Positions 35,564-44,835 of a stretch of DNA of 64,000 nucleotides are shown here, piece after piece. The translations under genes and the position numbers were made by a program. Location: the NCBI GenBank assembly GCA_963674835.2, contig CAXXKC010000003.1:434001-498000 (forward strand), read 5' to 3'. Under the pieces are notes generated by a model. It made no database searches. It was not told the origin of the DNA and worked only from the letters and a program-made list of their open reading frames with translations. The DNA is from G963674835 sp963674835. Its GTDB lineage: Bacteria; Planctomycetota; Planctomycetia; Pirellulales; Thermoguttaceae. Position 1 is the first letter of the stretch. Every line of letters begins with the position of its first letter.

Positions 35564-36493
35564 TTACTCCGTCTTGCCGAGGCCTTCGTGCTTCAACGAG
35601 TGCTTCACCAGAAGCCCACAGTTCTTCTGAAAGAAATCGATCGGCATCACATCGGTTTTTGCATAGACGTCGGCACCGAGGCTCTCGGCGATCTCGCGGA
35701 CGGACTTGCCCGCCTGGGTTTCCTCGACAATCCGCCCGTGGTATTGCCTGGTGTCGGCGATTGCGCGCTGGAGATAGTCGCGGATGTTGGCGGCTCCTTC
35801 GATGACGGCGTTGTGGCTCAGGCAGAGCACCTCCGCATCGATCGCGGCCAGTCGCTCCATCGAGCGGAGATAGGCGTCGAGCCCGGAAAGGTAGTTCGGC
35901 CACCAGGCGTCGTCGTCGGGCATGTAGTAGCCCGTGGCATCGGAGATGATCAGTATCTTCCGCTGTGGCTCGTAGAAGCTGAGGCTGCAATCGCTGTGTC
36001 CCGGTGTGGCGAGGATCTGAAAGCGGCTCTTGCCCACCTCGATCGAGTCCCCCTCGCCGACGGTTCGGTCGACAGCGATCTGCTTGTCGGCCAGCGGTGG
36101 CGGCACGTGTTCGGGGCGAACCGCGCCTCGCTCGGCCAGCGCCGCCAACAGCGTTTGGTCCATCTGTGCGAAGATGGCGACGGCCTTCTCAAAGGCCAGC
36201 GTCTGGGCCGCCTTCTCCGAGGCGATGACGCAAAGGCCCGGGATGAGTTCCCGCAACCGCGGAATACCCATCACATGGTCGGGATGGGCATGGGTGATCG
36301 CCAGCTGTCGGATCGCCGTGAGCGGGATGCCTACCGCCTCCATCTGCTCCACCAGCAACGGGGGCGTCGCGCCGATGCCCCCTTCGAAGAGGATCGCTTC
36401 CGATCCGTCGCGGAACAGATAAAGTGGATACGCCGTGGAGCCGAAGATCCAGAGGTTTTCGGTAATCGGAAAGGGGGGAGGCTTGAGGGACAT
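35564..36493 (-). CDS. MBL-fold metallo-hydrolase
   Basis: A 309-aa metallo-beta-lactamase-fold protein with the HxHxDH signature in LAITHAHPDHVMGIPRL, a further His in ILATPGHSDCSLSFYE, Asp in ILIISDATGYYM and His in VLCLSHNAVI. It lacks a signal peptide. RBS AGGAG 8 nt upstream. It sits between the activase (3-nt gap) and KAS III (3-nt gap), so it is surely in the same transcript. Thioesterase-like hydrolysis of a CoA ester is the likeliest role here, but MBL proteins are diverse. The N-terminus PFPITENLWIFGSTAYPLYL is unusual. Confidence 0.85.
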   Translation of the reverse strand: MSLKPPPFPITENLWIFGSTAYPLYLFRDGSEAILFEGGIGATPPLLVEQMEAVGIPLTAIRQLAITHAHPDHVMGIPRLRELIPGLCVIASEKAAQTLAFEKAVAIFAQMDQTLLAALAERGAVRPEHVPPPLADKQIAVDRTVGEGDSIEVGKSRFQILATPGHSDCSLSFYEPQRKILIISDATGYYMPDDDAWWPNYLSGLDAYLRSMERLAAIDAEVLCLSHNAVIEGAANIRDYLQRAIADTRQYHGRIVEETQAGKSVREIAESLGADVYAKTDVMPIDFFQKNCGLLVKHSLKHEGLGKTE

Positions 36494-36496
36494 GGG

Positions 36497-37279
36497 TTAC
36501 GCTCCTGTCTCGGAGTTTTCTTTCGCATAAAGGGCCGCGCCCAAGGCGCCGACGAATTGCGCGTGCGGCGTCACATGGACCTCTTGGCAGAACGCGTCGG
36601 CGAACAGCGTGGTCAGCACCGGGTGATGGGCGACAACTCCGCCCGTCAACACGAGCTTCCCTTCGATCGCGTCCATTTCGACGATCCTCTGCACGACGGA
36701 TCGGTAGGTGGCCTTCACGATATCCTCGACCTTCTGGCCGGCACGAATCTTCTCTAGGATTTCCGTGGCGGCGAAGACCGTACAGAAACTGCTCAGTGTA
36801 AGGTCCTTTGTGGAGCGTTCCGCCAGACCGTTCAGCGAGTCCAGAGGCAGAGCCAGGCGCAGCGCGATCTCTTCGAGGAATGCGCCCGTGCCGGCCGCGC
36901 ACTTCCGGTTCATCTGGAAGCCGAGGCGCCGGCCCCGGTCATCGAGATGGATCACCTTGCTGTCCTGGGCGCCGATGTCGATCACGGTGACCGCCGTGCG
37001 GAAGTGGTCATACGCTCCCTTGCCGTGGCAGGCGATCTCCGTCATCTTCCCATCGGCCCAAGGGACGTTGTCCCGTCCGTAGCCGGTCGACAGCGTGGCC
37101 GCAATCTCCTCGCGGCTCGCGCCCGAGGCGGCCATCGCCTCTTCGAGACACTGCTGGGCGGAACCGGCATAGTCGACTCCCGACCGGCACATCGACCTGG
37201 CGACGACCGAGCGTTGCTCGTCGATCAAAACGAGCTTCGCCGCCGAAGCGCCGATGTCGATGCCGCAATAGTACGCCAT
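36497..37279 (-). CDS. 2-hydroxyacyl-CoA dehydratase activase (HgdC/BcrA-BadF type ATPase)
   Basis: A 260-aa ASKHA-fold ATPase. Seen: GIDIGASAAKLVLID (phosphate-1 loop), VIDIGAQDSKVI (phosphate-2), LVLTGGVVAHH (adenosine motif), and the two cysteines expected to ligate the dimer-bridging [4Fe-4S] cluster in NRKCAAGTGAFLEEIA and SSFCTVFAATE. Known: these activators hydrolyse ATP to push one low-potential electron into a partner dehydratase or reductase and are very oxygen-sensitive. ATG 37279 has GGAG upstream. It follows its probable partner gene (98-bp gap) and precedes the MBL gene. Length is standard for HgdC. Confidence 0.92.
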   Translation of the reverse strand: MAYYCGIDIGASAAKLVLIDEQRSVVARSMCRSGVDYAGSAQQCLEEAMAASGASREEIAATLSTGYGRDNVPWADGKMTEIACHGKGAYDHFRTAVTVIDIGAQDSKVIHLDDRGRRLGFQMNRKCAAGTGAFLEEIALRLALPLDSLNGLAERSTKDLTLSSFCTVFAATEILEKIRAGQKVEDIVKATYRSVVQRIVEMDAIEGKLVLTGGVVAHHPVLTTLFADAFCQEVHVTPHAQFVGALGAALYAKENSETGA

Positions 37280-37377
37280 GGATGCGTCTCCGGAACGCTC
37301 AATCGAACCCTGCTTGATGAACACTCGGCGCCGACCTCTTCACCTCAGCTCACCGGCAACAACAACCTCGTTGGAAG

Positions 37378-38604
37378 CTAGCCCTGGACGAGTTGTTCGG
37401 CAAACGCCTCGATCTTGGTGCGCGTCTGCTCTTCGGAGAACAGACGCAGGTCGTTCAGGTCGCCGTGGATCACCACGAACGGTTTACCGAGCTTCTTCTG
37501 GAGCCGCTGCGGCATCTCGTAGCGGTTGTTCGAGTTGTTGGGGCACGTCTTGGAATCGTGGTAGAGGATGCCGTCGACCCGGAACTTGTCGACCATCTCC
37601 TCAATGTAGGCTTCCTTCTTGTCTTCCGACCGACAGATGAAGATGCTGCTGTACGCTCGGGCCATGCTGCGGAAAGGATCGGCCGGATCGAGACTGTCGA
37701 AGATCCAACTATTGCAGTAGGTCGAAGCGACGACGGCCATCCTCAGATCAGCCATCTGCGTGGAGAGATCCCGGAGCTTGCCCCAGACGGGCATCCCTTC
37801 CCAGTACACGCGCAGTTTCTCGCCGGGGACCGCGGCAATCCCCTCCGACACCCGCTGCTTCAGTTCGGCCAGCAGCAGTTCGTAGTAATCGATGGCTTCC
37901 TGCGAACCTCGCATCACGACGGCCGGCCCCATCTGGATCGTGCCGTCGAAAAACGTCAGGGGCGCCGGAACATTCGCGGCCGACTCGAGCACCGATCGCC
38001 AAAGAAGCGTGCAGCGGTGCGACAGTGTGACGACTTCCTCCAGCCGATCGTCTTCGAGCTTCGCCCCGGCAACCAGCTCCAAGGGCCCCACCAGGTCGCG
38101 GATCTGCCCGGCGATCTGGTCCACCAGCGAGTCGTCGACGTCTCCGATCGCCCGAGGCGTGTGAATACCGACGCAAGGCACGTCCCATTGCCGGGCGTAG
38201 AACTGGAACCAGTCCTTCACGTCCCGGCACTGGTTCGTGTTGTAGACCAGCACGTCGGCCTTCGGAGGACCCGGCAGCTTCATCTTGTGGATCGGACTCT
38301 CCCCTTTGAGGAACGAACCGACGTCGCTGGTGAGGTACGAGCAGATGTCGGGCGAGAAGCCCTGCGCATTGGCCAACGGGATCAGGTCAGCCGCCATTCG
38401 CGAAGCGCCGAGCATGGCCCCGTGATTCTCGGGAAAGTAGACGTTGAATCCCATGGCCCTGAGCAATTCGGCGGGCCCCACGCTGGTGCACCACGCGGTC
38501 TTCTTGCCTTGCTCGGGCCCGCTGCAAATCTCGGTGAAGTACTTGCCCATGACGCCCCGAAGCGTCTTGGTCGATTCAATTTCCTTCCGTTCGGTCTCGG
38601 GCAT
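37378..38604 (-). CDS. 2-hydroxyacyl-CoA dehydratase / benzoyl-CoA reductase-type subunit
   Basis: A 408-aa protein of the HgdB/BcrB-BcrC superfamily (COG1775). Start 38604 follows GGGAG. Landmarks: TAWCTSVGPAELLRAMGFNV (cluster Cys), YFPENHGAMLGASR, FSPDICSYLTSDVG (second Cys), NTNQCRDVKDWF, EGMPVWGKLRDL, YCNSWIFDSL, and HDSKTCPNNSNNRYE (third conserved Cys). Known relatives bind [4Fe-4S] or double-cubane clusters and carry out radical dehydration or aromatic reduction with electrons from the activase. Only one such subunit is present, whereas HgdAB and BcrBC are heterodimers, which suggests a homodimeric or double-cubane type. Cytoplasmic, anaerobic chemistry. Confidence 0.88.
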   Translation of the reverse strand: MPETERKEIESTKTLRGVMGKYFTEICSGPEQGKKTAWCTSVGPAELLRAMGFNVYFPENHGAMLGASRMAADLIPLANAQGFSPDICSYLTSDVGSFLKGESPIHKMKLPGPPKADVLVYNTNQCRDVKDWFQFYARQWDVPCVGIHTPRAIGDVDDSLVDQIAGQIRDLVGPLELVAGAKLEDDRLEEVVTLSHRCTLLWRSVLESAANVPAPLTFFDGTIQMGPAVVMRGSQEAIDYYELLLAELKQRVSEGIAAVPGEKLRVYWEGMPVWGKLRDLSTQMADLRMAVVASTYCNSWIFDSLDPADPFRSMARAYSSIFICRSEDKKEAYIEEMVDKFRVDGILYHDSKTCPNNSNNRYEMPQRLQKKLGKPFVVIHGDLNDLRLFSEEQTRTKIEAFAEQLVQG

Positions 38605-38704
38605 GATCGGACTCCCTATCGATTCCAAGGCAGGTGGTCCAGCGCGTCCGGCGTATCGCACGGGGAACCGGACACCCGCTGCACCACTCATTATTCTTTG
38701 ATCG

Positions 38705-40771
38705 TCAACACTTGCACAATCGCGGGCTCGGTGCGAAACGAACACCGCAGCTTTCAGCCAACTCCACTAATTCCGCCGCAACGCAGTCTAGGCCGCAGTC
38801 TTCCGCATAGCGGACCACACCGCCGCGGAAATCGGGAAAGCCCAAACCCAGTACCACGGCCACGTCCAGATCGCTGGGGCGTTGGGCGATCCCGTCGTCG
38901 AGGATCGTAAACGCTTCATTCACCATGCGGAGGACGAGCCGTCGGGTGATCTCCTCTGTACCGATCGCCCGGACCACGAGGCCGCGCCTGCGACGGATTT
39001 CGGCGAGCAGTTCGTCGGTCAGATCATGGCGACGGGGCTCATGAACGCCCGGCTCGTATCGATACACGCCCGCCCCCGTCTTCTGGCCCAAGTGCCCGCG
39101 ATCGACGAGCCCGGCGACCAGCAGCGGCAGATCGCCGTGCCGGGGAAACTCGCGTTGCAGCACGCCGCTGGTGAGCGCCAGGATATCCAACCCGGCCATG
39201 TCGATCAACGCCAGGGGCCCCATGGGGAACCCGAACTCGACCATGGCCCGATCGACCACCTCCGGCTCCGCGCCTTCCTCCACCAGCCAGAACGCTTCTT
39301 TCAGGTAGGGAACGAACATCCGGCTGACCAGGAAGCCCGCCTTGCTCTTCACCAGTACGGCCGTCTTGCGAAGCGTTCGCACCAGGCTCATGGCACTGGC
39401 GACGGCTTCCGGACATGCGAGGGCCGGTTGAATGATCTCGACCAGCGGCATGCGCTGCGCGGGATTGAAGAAGTGCATGCCCACGAGGCGCTCGGGATGC
39501 ACCAGCGGCTCAGCCAGCACGTCGAGCGAAATAGTTGATGTGTTCGACGCGAAGATGGTCTCCGCTCGGCAGGTCGCTTCCAGTTGCCGAAAGACCGATT
39601 GCTTCAGGGCAACGTCTTCGAAGACCGCCTCCACGACCAGGTCGCTTTGGGCGAGGTCGGACCATTGATCGGTAACCGAAAGGTTCGCGACCAGATGGTC
39701 CGCGCGGTCCTGAGCAAGCCGGCCCTGTTCCACTTGCCGGGCAAGGGACTGAACGATCTTCGTTCGGCCGCGGTCCAGCGCGGCGGGCTCTTGGTCGTAG
39801 GCCACCACCTTGAGCCCGGCGGACAGAAGCGCCTGAGCGATGCCCGAACCCATCGTGCCGAGCCCAATGACGGCGACGTTCACAACCGGAAGCGGCGTCA
39901 CGGCGGCCAAGGCGGCCACTTTCGGCGCTTGGCGCGTGGCGTGGAACAGATGGATCTTGTTCTGTGTGGCCTGGCTCTCGATGCAGGCTGCGAAGCCGTC
40001 GCGTTCTCGCTGCAGCCCAACCTCTAGCGACTCTTCGAGGCCCGCGCGGACGGCTTCGACGATCGTCCGCGGTGCAACCAGCTCGGGCCGGGCCTTGTCG
40101 GCCAACCGGCGGCCGTCGGCAATCGCCGCCTGGAGGCGTTCGCCCTTGGGAATCTTGTCGCAGCGGTCGCACGTGCGTTGTGGCACACCAACCGAGCCCG
40201 CGGCAAGACGTGCCTGTTGGATCAGCGAGCCTGTGTCGCAGAGCTGATCGACAAGCCCGCATTCCAATGCGTCTTCGGCGCCGATCCACTCTGCGGTCAA
40301 CAGCGCGCGCAGGGCAACGGAAGGCCCCGCCAGACGCGGCAGACGCTGCGTGCCGCCGGCGCCCGGATTGATCCCCAACGTAACTTCCGGCATGCGAAAT
40401 CGCGCCGACCGCGAGGCCACGCGGACATGGCAGGCCATCGCCAGTTCGAGCGCTCCGCCCAGCACGTTCCCGGCCAGCGCGGCAACCACCGGCTTGCCGC
40501 AATCCTCGATCCGCTGGAACGCGTCCTGGAACGTCTTGCACAGGCCGATCGCATCTTCGGCCGAGTGGAGCTGGCCAAACAGGGCAATATCCAACCCGCT
40601 GCTGAATCGCTCCGGGCCCCCGGTGAGCACGACGCCCTGCACCGCGGGATCCTGCCGGGCGCGGTCGATTGCATCGCACAGTTCGACCACAAGCGCCGGC
40701 GTCATGGTGTTCGCGGGAGGTACGTCGAGCAACAGGGTGCAAACCCCCTCAGATACGTCCCAGTGAATCAT
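38705..40771 (-). CDS. FadB-like 3-hydroxyacyl-CoA dehydrogenase / enoyl-CoA hydratase
   Basis: A 688-aa bifunctional beta-oxidation enzyme. Residues 1-190: crotonase domain (GGPERFSSGLDIALFG, AALAGNVLGGALELAMACH oxyanion region, MPEVTLGINPGAGGTQRLPR). Residues ~295-475: NAD-binding dehydrogenase domain (VAVIGLGTMGSGIAQALL, FASNTSTISLDVL, GMHFFNPAQRMPLVEI with catalytic His). The remainder: two C-terminal dehydrogenase domains (GFLVSRMFVPYLKEAFWL, FPDFRGGVVRYAE). It hydrates an enoyl-CoA and oxidises the 3-hydroxyacyl-CoA. RBS GGAGG. It fits the cluster as the step after a ring-reduced or unsaturated acyl-CoA. Length is near the FadB/FadJ norm (~715). Confidence 0.92.
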   Translation of the reverse strand: MIHWDVSEGVCTLLLDVPPANTMTPALVVELCDAIDRARQDPAVQGVVLTGGPERFSSGLDIALFGQLHSAEDAIGLCKTFQDAFQRIEDCGKPVVAALAGNVLGGALELAMACHVRVASRSARFRMPEVTLGINPGAGGTQRLPRLAGPSVALRALLTAEWIGAEDALECGLVDQLCDTGSLIQQARLAAGSVGVPQRTCDRCDKIPKGERLQAAIADGRRLADKARPELVAPRTIVEAVRAGLEESLEVGLQRERDGFAACIESQATQNKIHLFHATRQAPKVAALAAVTPLPVVNVAVIGLGTMGSGIAQALLSAGLKVVAYDQEPAALDRGRTKIVQSLARQVEQGRLAQDRADHLVANLSVTDQWSDLAQSDLVVEAVFEDVALKQSVFRQLEATCRAETIFASNTSTISLDVLAEPLVHPERLVGMHFFNPAQRMPLVEIIQPALACPEAVASAMSLVRTLRKTAVLVKSKAGFLVSRMFVPYLKEAFWLVEEGAEPEVVDRAMVEFGFPMGPLALIDMAGLDILALTSGVLQREFPRHGDLPLLVAGLVDRGHLGQKTGAGVYRYEPGVHEPRRHDLTDELLAEIRRRRGLVVRAIGTEEITRRLVLRMVNEAFTILDDGIAQRPSDLDVAVVLGLGFPDFRGGVVRYAEDCGLDCVAAELVELAESCGVRFAPSPRLCKC

Positions 40772-40909
40772 CCCGGCCCCTCCGACAGCAACCGTCAGAA
40801 GACCAACGAGAGCATCAGCGCGCCGTCAGCCCGACAAACCGCCCTCACAATACATGGTCCGCGCCGGCCCGTCAAGGAGCACGGCTTGGGCGAGGCAGGA
40901 CGCCGACTC

Positions 40910-42247
40910 TTATTCCGTGCGGCTCTGTTCATCGAGGGCAGGGCGCCGAGCCGATAACGTTTCATCTTCGGAGCGGGGCCGGACGGTGAACAACTGTCCG
41001 ATGTGAACAACCTCGACGGAAACGTTGCGCTTTGCCAGCGCGTCGCGAAGCTGGATCATACAGCCGGGACACGCGGTCACCACGGTGTCGGCGCCGCAGG
41101 CGACGATGGCCTCGACCTTGTGTTCGGCAATCCTCTGGGAGACCTCGTAGTGGGTGATGCTGAACGAGCCGCCGAACCCGCAGCACCGGTCGGCGTCGGC
41201 CATCTCGACGAACTGGATTCCCTCGAGCGCCTGTAGAATGGTGCGGGGTTGCATGCGGACATCCTGATGCCGCGCGAGGTGGCAGGGATCGTGCCACGTA
41301 ACGGTTCGGCCGCGAAATCGGGGTTCGACGGCGAGCCGGCCCGGATCGGCGGCCGCGACGTCGATGACGAACTCGTTGAAGTCCTTCACTTTGTCCGCGA
41401 ACCGCTCGTAGCGCTCCTTCTCCTCGGGAGTCTGGGCCAGGTAGGTCGGATACTCGCTCAGCCCGGAGCTGCACGTGGCACAGCCCGAGACGACGTAATC
41501 GCAGTCCTCAAACGCCTCGACATTCTTCGCGGCCAGCTTCCGTCCGGTGGCGAAATCGCCGGAGAGGTAGACCGGTGCGCCGCAGCAGCCCTGGCGCCGG
41601 TCGAAGACGACCTCGCAACCAAGGTTCCGAAGCACCTCGACGATCAGTAGTCCGATCTCCGGATACACATACTCCGTAGCACAGCCCGAAAAGAAACCTA
41701 CGCGGCACGTGGGCGTGCCTGCTGCAGTGGTGCGCTCCGGCAGAGCGTTCCTCAGGAAGCGCGGCGCGATTTCCGGAATCATTCGCCCGGCGCCGAGGGC
41801 CGAGAGAAACTGCGGCAGGTGCCGGAATCTGCCTTCGCCTCGGGGCAGCAGGTGCTGGAACCACGACGCCAGGCGCAACGCCACGCCGAACAGCCAGCGA
41901 TTGGGAAGCACGTAGCGAAACACGAAGCGCTTCGAAAGAGGCAATCCCTTCGCCGCTGCGTAGTCGCCACGGGCTGCGGTCACCGCATGATCGATGCGCG
42001 TCTTGGCAGGACAGTACTGAACGCACGTCTTGCACAGCAGGCAGTTGTCGATCGACTCGTAGAAGCCTTTGCTGAGTTCCTGGGTACCTTCGAGCACGGA
42101 GCGGATCAATTGGTCCTTGCCCCGGGCCAGCCCCTTCTCCTCGTGCTCTTCGCGGTAGATCGGGCAGAAGTAGCCGCAGAAACCGCACTTCATGCACTGT
42201 TCGACGTCGGCCTGAAACTTGCGGATATTCTCGATAGGTTCGGCCAC
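40910..42247 (-). CDS. GlcF/HdrD-like 4Fe-4S and CCG-domain protein
   Basis: A 445-aa protein, GTG start at 42247 directly abutting the TAA of the FAD oxidase (RBS GGAG before that stop). Two ferredoxin-type motifs (CMKCGFCGYFCP, CLLCKTCVQYCP) bind [4Fe-4S] clusters; two CCG domains follow (FDRRQGCCGAPVY with GCATCSSG; ADRCCGFGGSFS with ACPGCMIQL). Known: these pair with FAD oxidases in glycolate/D-lactate-type dehydrogenases and heterodisulfide-reductase-like complexes. Here it probably accepts electrons from the adjacent flavoprotein. No transmembrane helix is obvious, so it is peripheral or cytoplasmic. Confidence 0.9.
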   Translation of the reverse strand: MAEPIENIRKFQADVEQCMKCGFCGYFCPIYREEHEEKGLARGKDQLIRSVLEGTQELSKGFYESIDNCLLCKTCVQYCPAKTRIDHAVTAARGDYAAAKGLPLSKRFVFRYVLPNRWLFGVALRLASWFQHLLPRGEGRFRHLPQFLSALGAGRMIPEIAPRFLRNALPERTTAAGTPTCRVGFFSGCATEYVYPEIGLLIVEVLRNLGCEVVFDRRQGCCGAPVYLSGDFATGRKLAAKNVEAFEDCDYVVSGCATCSSGLSEYPTYLAQTPEEKERYERFADKVKDFNEFVIDVAAADPGRLAVEPRFRGRTVTWHDPCHLARHQDVRMQPRTILQALEGIQFVEMADADRCCGFGGSFSITHYEVSQRIAEHKVEAIVACGADTVVTACPGCMIQLRDALAKRNVSVEVVHIGQLFTVRPRSEDETLSARRPALDEQSRTE

Positions 42248-43639
42248 TTAGCCACTCCGATCTTCCCAAATCTTGCCGGGATTCAGGATGCCATTAGGAT
42301 CGAAGATGCCTTTGATCTTCTTCATCAGATCGATGAAGATCGGGTCCTGCGTGCGACGCATGAATTTCTGTTTCTCCAGGCCGATCCCGTGTTCGCCCGA
42401 CAGAACACCGCCGAACTCGACCGCTGCCTCGACGATCTCATCGACGGCCTTATGTGCCTTCTGGAAGTGGGCCGGGTCTTTCGCATCGGTCATCACGCTG
42501 GGGTGGAGGTTACCGTCGCCCGCATGACCGATGACCGTCACCTCCAAGTCGGCTTTTCGACAGATGTCCATCACGCGCTCGATGAACTCCGCCATCCGCG
42601 TTCGGGGCACGGTCACGTCTTCGGCGAGAACCGTGGGAGCGGCGCCGAACACGGCCGCGAAACCCGCGCTGCGGGCTTTCCAATAGGCTTGCGCCTGCGT
42701 CTGGTCCTCGGCGACGAGGATGCGGGAGGCACCGACCTCCTGGCAGACGTCGATCACCTTTTGAGAGTCGTGCTCGACCGTTTCCTCCTTGCCGTCGCAC
42801 TCGAACATGAGCATCGCCGCGGCGTCTTCGGGCAATCCCATCCCGGTGATCCGATTGATGCTCCTCACCACCCAATTGTCCAGCAGTTCGATCTTCGCCG
42901 GAATCGTGCCCTCGTCGAGGATGCGCCCCACGGTCACGACCGACTTGGGCAGATCGTCGAACAGGGCGATGATCGTCTTCCTGGCCGGCGGCAGGGGGAG
43001 CAATCGCAGGATCGCCTCGGTGATGACGGCCAGAGTTCCTTCGGAACCGGTCACCAACGAGACCAGATCGTACCCGACGACGTTTTTCACCGTGGTGCCG
43101 CCGAACTCGATGGTCCGCCCGGTAGGAAGAACGGCCTGCAGCCCAAGCATGTACTGCTTGGTCACACCGTACTTCAGACACACCGGCCCGCCGGCATTCT
43201 CGGCAATGATCCCACCCAGCGTGGCGCCGAGAAAACTCTGCGGATCCGGCGGGAAGAAGAGTTGCTTTCGGGCCAGGGCGACCTGCAGGTCCATGAGCAC
43301 CACCCCGGCTTGTACCCGAGCCGACAGGTTCGCGGCGTCGATCGCCAGGATCTTGTTCATCTTGGTCATGACCAGGGCGATACCGCCGCGGATCGGTACC
43401 GAGCCGCCACTCACGTTGGTTCCGCCGCCCCTGGGCGTCACCGGGATACGGTTCTCGTTGGCCAGCTTCAGCACCGCTTCGACGTGTCTCGTCTCGGTCG
43501 GAAAGACGACCAGGTCCGGCTTATGAGTCCAGGTGGAAGTGCCATCGTAGGAGTAAACCTTGCGATCCTCCTCCGAGGTCAACACGTTCTCCTTGCCCAC
43601 AATATCCGCTAAGTGGCGTGCGAATTGCTCGTAAGCCAT
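42248..43639 (-). CDS. FAD-linked oxidase, GlcD / D-2-hydroxyacid dehydrogenase type
   Basis: A 463-aa VAO-family flavoprotein. FAD-binding PP-loop: VTPRGGGTNVSGGSVPIRGG; then FLGATLGGIIAENAGGPVC and LVTGSEGTLAVITEAIL; the C-terminal cap has GHAGDGNLHPSV and GEHGIGLEKQKFM, the usual substrate/metal-site His motifs of GlcD/Dld2. It oxidises a 2-hydroxyacid (glycolate, D-lactate, D-2-hydroxyglutarate or aryl-lactate) and hands electrons to the abutting CCG protein. A TTGACA-N17-TGCAAT promoter lies about 55 bp upstream. In this cluster it may interconvert a 2-oxo/2-hydroxy acid that the ligase and dehydratase then use (inference). Confidence 0.9.
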   Translation of the reverse strand: MAYEQFARHLADIVGKENVLTSEEDRKVYSYDGTSTWTHKPDLVVFPTETRHVEAVLKLANENRIPVTPRGGGTNVSGGSVPIRGGIALVMTKMNKILAIDAANLSARVQAGVVLMDLQVALARKQLFFPPDPQSFLGATLGGIIAENAGGPVCLKYGVTKQYMLGLQAVLPTGRTIEFGGTTVKNVVGYDLVSLVTGSEGTLAVITEAILRLLPLPPARKTIIALFDDLPKSVVTVGRILDEGTIPAKIELLDNWVVRSINRITGMGLPEDAAAMLMFECDGKEETVEHDSQKVIDVCQEVGASRILVAEDQTQAQAYWKARSAGFAAVFGAAPTVLAEDVTVPRTRMAEFIERVMDICRKADLEVTVIGHAGDGNLHPSVMTDAKDPAHFQKAHKAVDEIVEAAVEFGGVLSGEHGIGLEKQKFMRRTQDPIFIDLMKKIKGIFDPNGILNPGKIWEDRSG

Positions 43640-43692
43640 GGCTAGAACCCGCGATTCGGACTGGCTGCAAGGAGAGGGCCCAGGGTTCTATT

Positions 43693-43721
43693 ATTGCACA
43701 GCGCCATCGCTACCGTGTCAA
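43693..43721 (-). promoter_or_regulatory. Sigma70-type promoter for FAD oxidase/CCG operon
   Basis: On the minus strand, consensus TTGACA (43721-43716) is followed after 17 bp by TGCAAT (43698-43693), about 55 bp before the FAD oxidase ATG. It lies in the 136-bp gap after the SDR gene, so the oxidase genes may be transcribed separately from SDR/PNPOx. Confidence 0.55.
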
Positions 43722-43775
43722 TACTTCGACATTCGGTGGCTTGTGTACCCACGTCGGCCGCGCGCCGCCGCCAAT

Positions 43776-44633
43776 TCATCCGCTGGGCGGCCGGTCCACC
43801 CGGGGCTCCGGCGAAACGAAGAAGTCCATCGCCAGCCGTTCACCGGGGCAGACGGCGTAGGCGTCGAAGTCGGTAACGCCTTCCTCGCGAAGCACGTCTT
43901 CATCCAGCAGGAAATTGCCCGTCCAGCGACGGCTGTCGCGAACGAGAATCGCCCGGGCGGCCTCGGCCATGAACTCGGGCTTGCGGCAGTGGCGCACCGC
44001 GGCGTCGCCGCCCAAGAGGTTCCGCACGGCAGCGGTCGCAATCGGCACCTTCGGCCAAAGCGCATTCACCGCCACGCCCGACTCGCGAAACTCCTCTGCC
44101 ATGCCTAGCACGCACATGCTCATGCCGAACTTCGATATCGTGTAGGATAGGTGGTCCTTGAACCACTGGGCCTCCAGCCCCAGTGGCGGCGAGATGTTGA
44201 GGATGTGTGGATTGGACGCCCGCAGCAAGTGCGGCAGACACAGCTTCGAGCATAAGAAGGTCCCACGCACGTTCACGGCCTGGATCAAGTCGTAGCGCTT
44301 CATGGGCGTTTCGAGCGTGCCGGCCAGAAACAGCGCGCTGGCGTTGTTGACCAGGATGTCGATCCCGCCGAAAACGGCCACCGTGCGATCGACGGCCGCC
44401 TGCACTTGCTCCTCGAACCGGATGTCGGTAACACACGCCAGCGGTTTTCCACCCGCCCTCTCGACGGCCGCGGCCGCCGTGTGAATCGTACCGGGCAGCT
44501 TTGGGTGCGGCTGATCGGTCTTGGCCACCAGGGCGACGTTCGCTCCATCGCGTGCAGCGCAAATGGCGATTGCCTCGCCGATGCCGCGACTCGCGCCGGT
44601 GATGAAGAGCGTTTTGCCTCGCAGGTCCGCCAT
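43776..44633 (-). CDS. HSDL2-type short-chain dehydrogenase/reductase
   Basis: A 285-aa SDR; ATG 44633 follows GGAGACAGG, the upstream extension to 44867 is rejected. Seen: TLFITGASRGIGEAIA (NAD(P)-binding), DILVNNAS, LNISPPLG (catalytic Ser), LSYTISKFGMSM (YxxxK). The sequence AKTDQPHPKLPGTIHTAAAA is a hallmark of the hydroxysteroid-dehydrogenase-like-2 subgroup, whose bacterial members act on lipid- or CoA-linked oxo/hydroxy groups. It sits between the PNPOx-like and FAD-oxidase genes in the same orientation; it lacks the C-terminal SCP2 domain of eukaryotic HSDL2. Confidence 0.88.
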   Translation of the reverse strand: MADLRGKTLFITGASRGIGEAIAICAARDGANVALVAKTDQPHPKLPGTIHTAAAAVERAGGKPLACVTDIRFEEQVQAAVDRTVAVFGGIDILVNNASALFLAGTLETPMKRYDLIQAVNVRGTFLCSKLCLPHLLRASNPHILNISPPLGLEAQWFKDHLSYTISKFGMSMCVLGMAEEFRESGVAVNALWPKVPIATAAVRNLLGGDAAVRHCRKPEFMAEAARAILVRDSRRWTGNFLLDEDVLREEGVTDFDAYAVCPGERLAMDFFVSPEPRVDRPPSG

Positions 44634-44835
44634 CCTGTCTCCGATATCAACCCATGTTTCGCATTTGGATCTCGCCGGGCTGAGCGCGAGCTCCATCGTT
44701 GCCAACGGGGCCGATCTAGTCGGCGTCGCATTTGCCATGGACGACGTCCAGACCGTTTTCGACTGTGCAGAACAGCAGCGGCCGCCGCGGGTTGCCGTGC
44801 GGTTGTGATCGCCACCCTGGAACCGTTTCGCTCGT

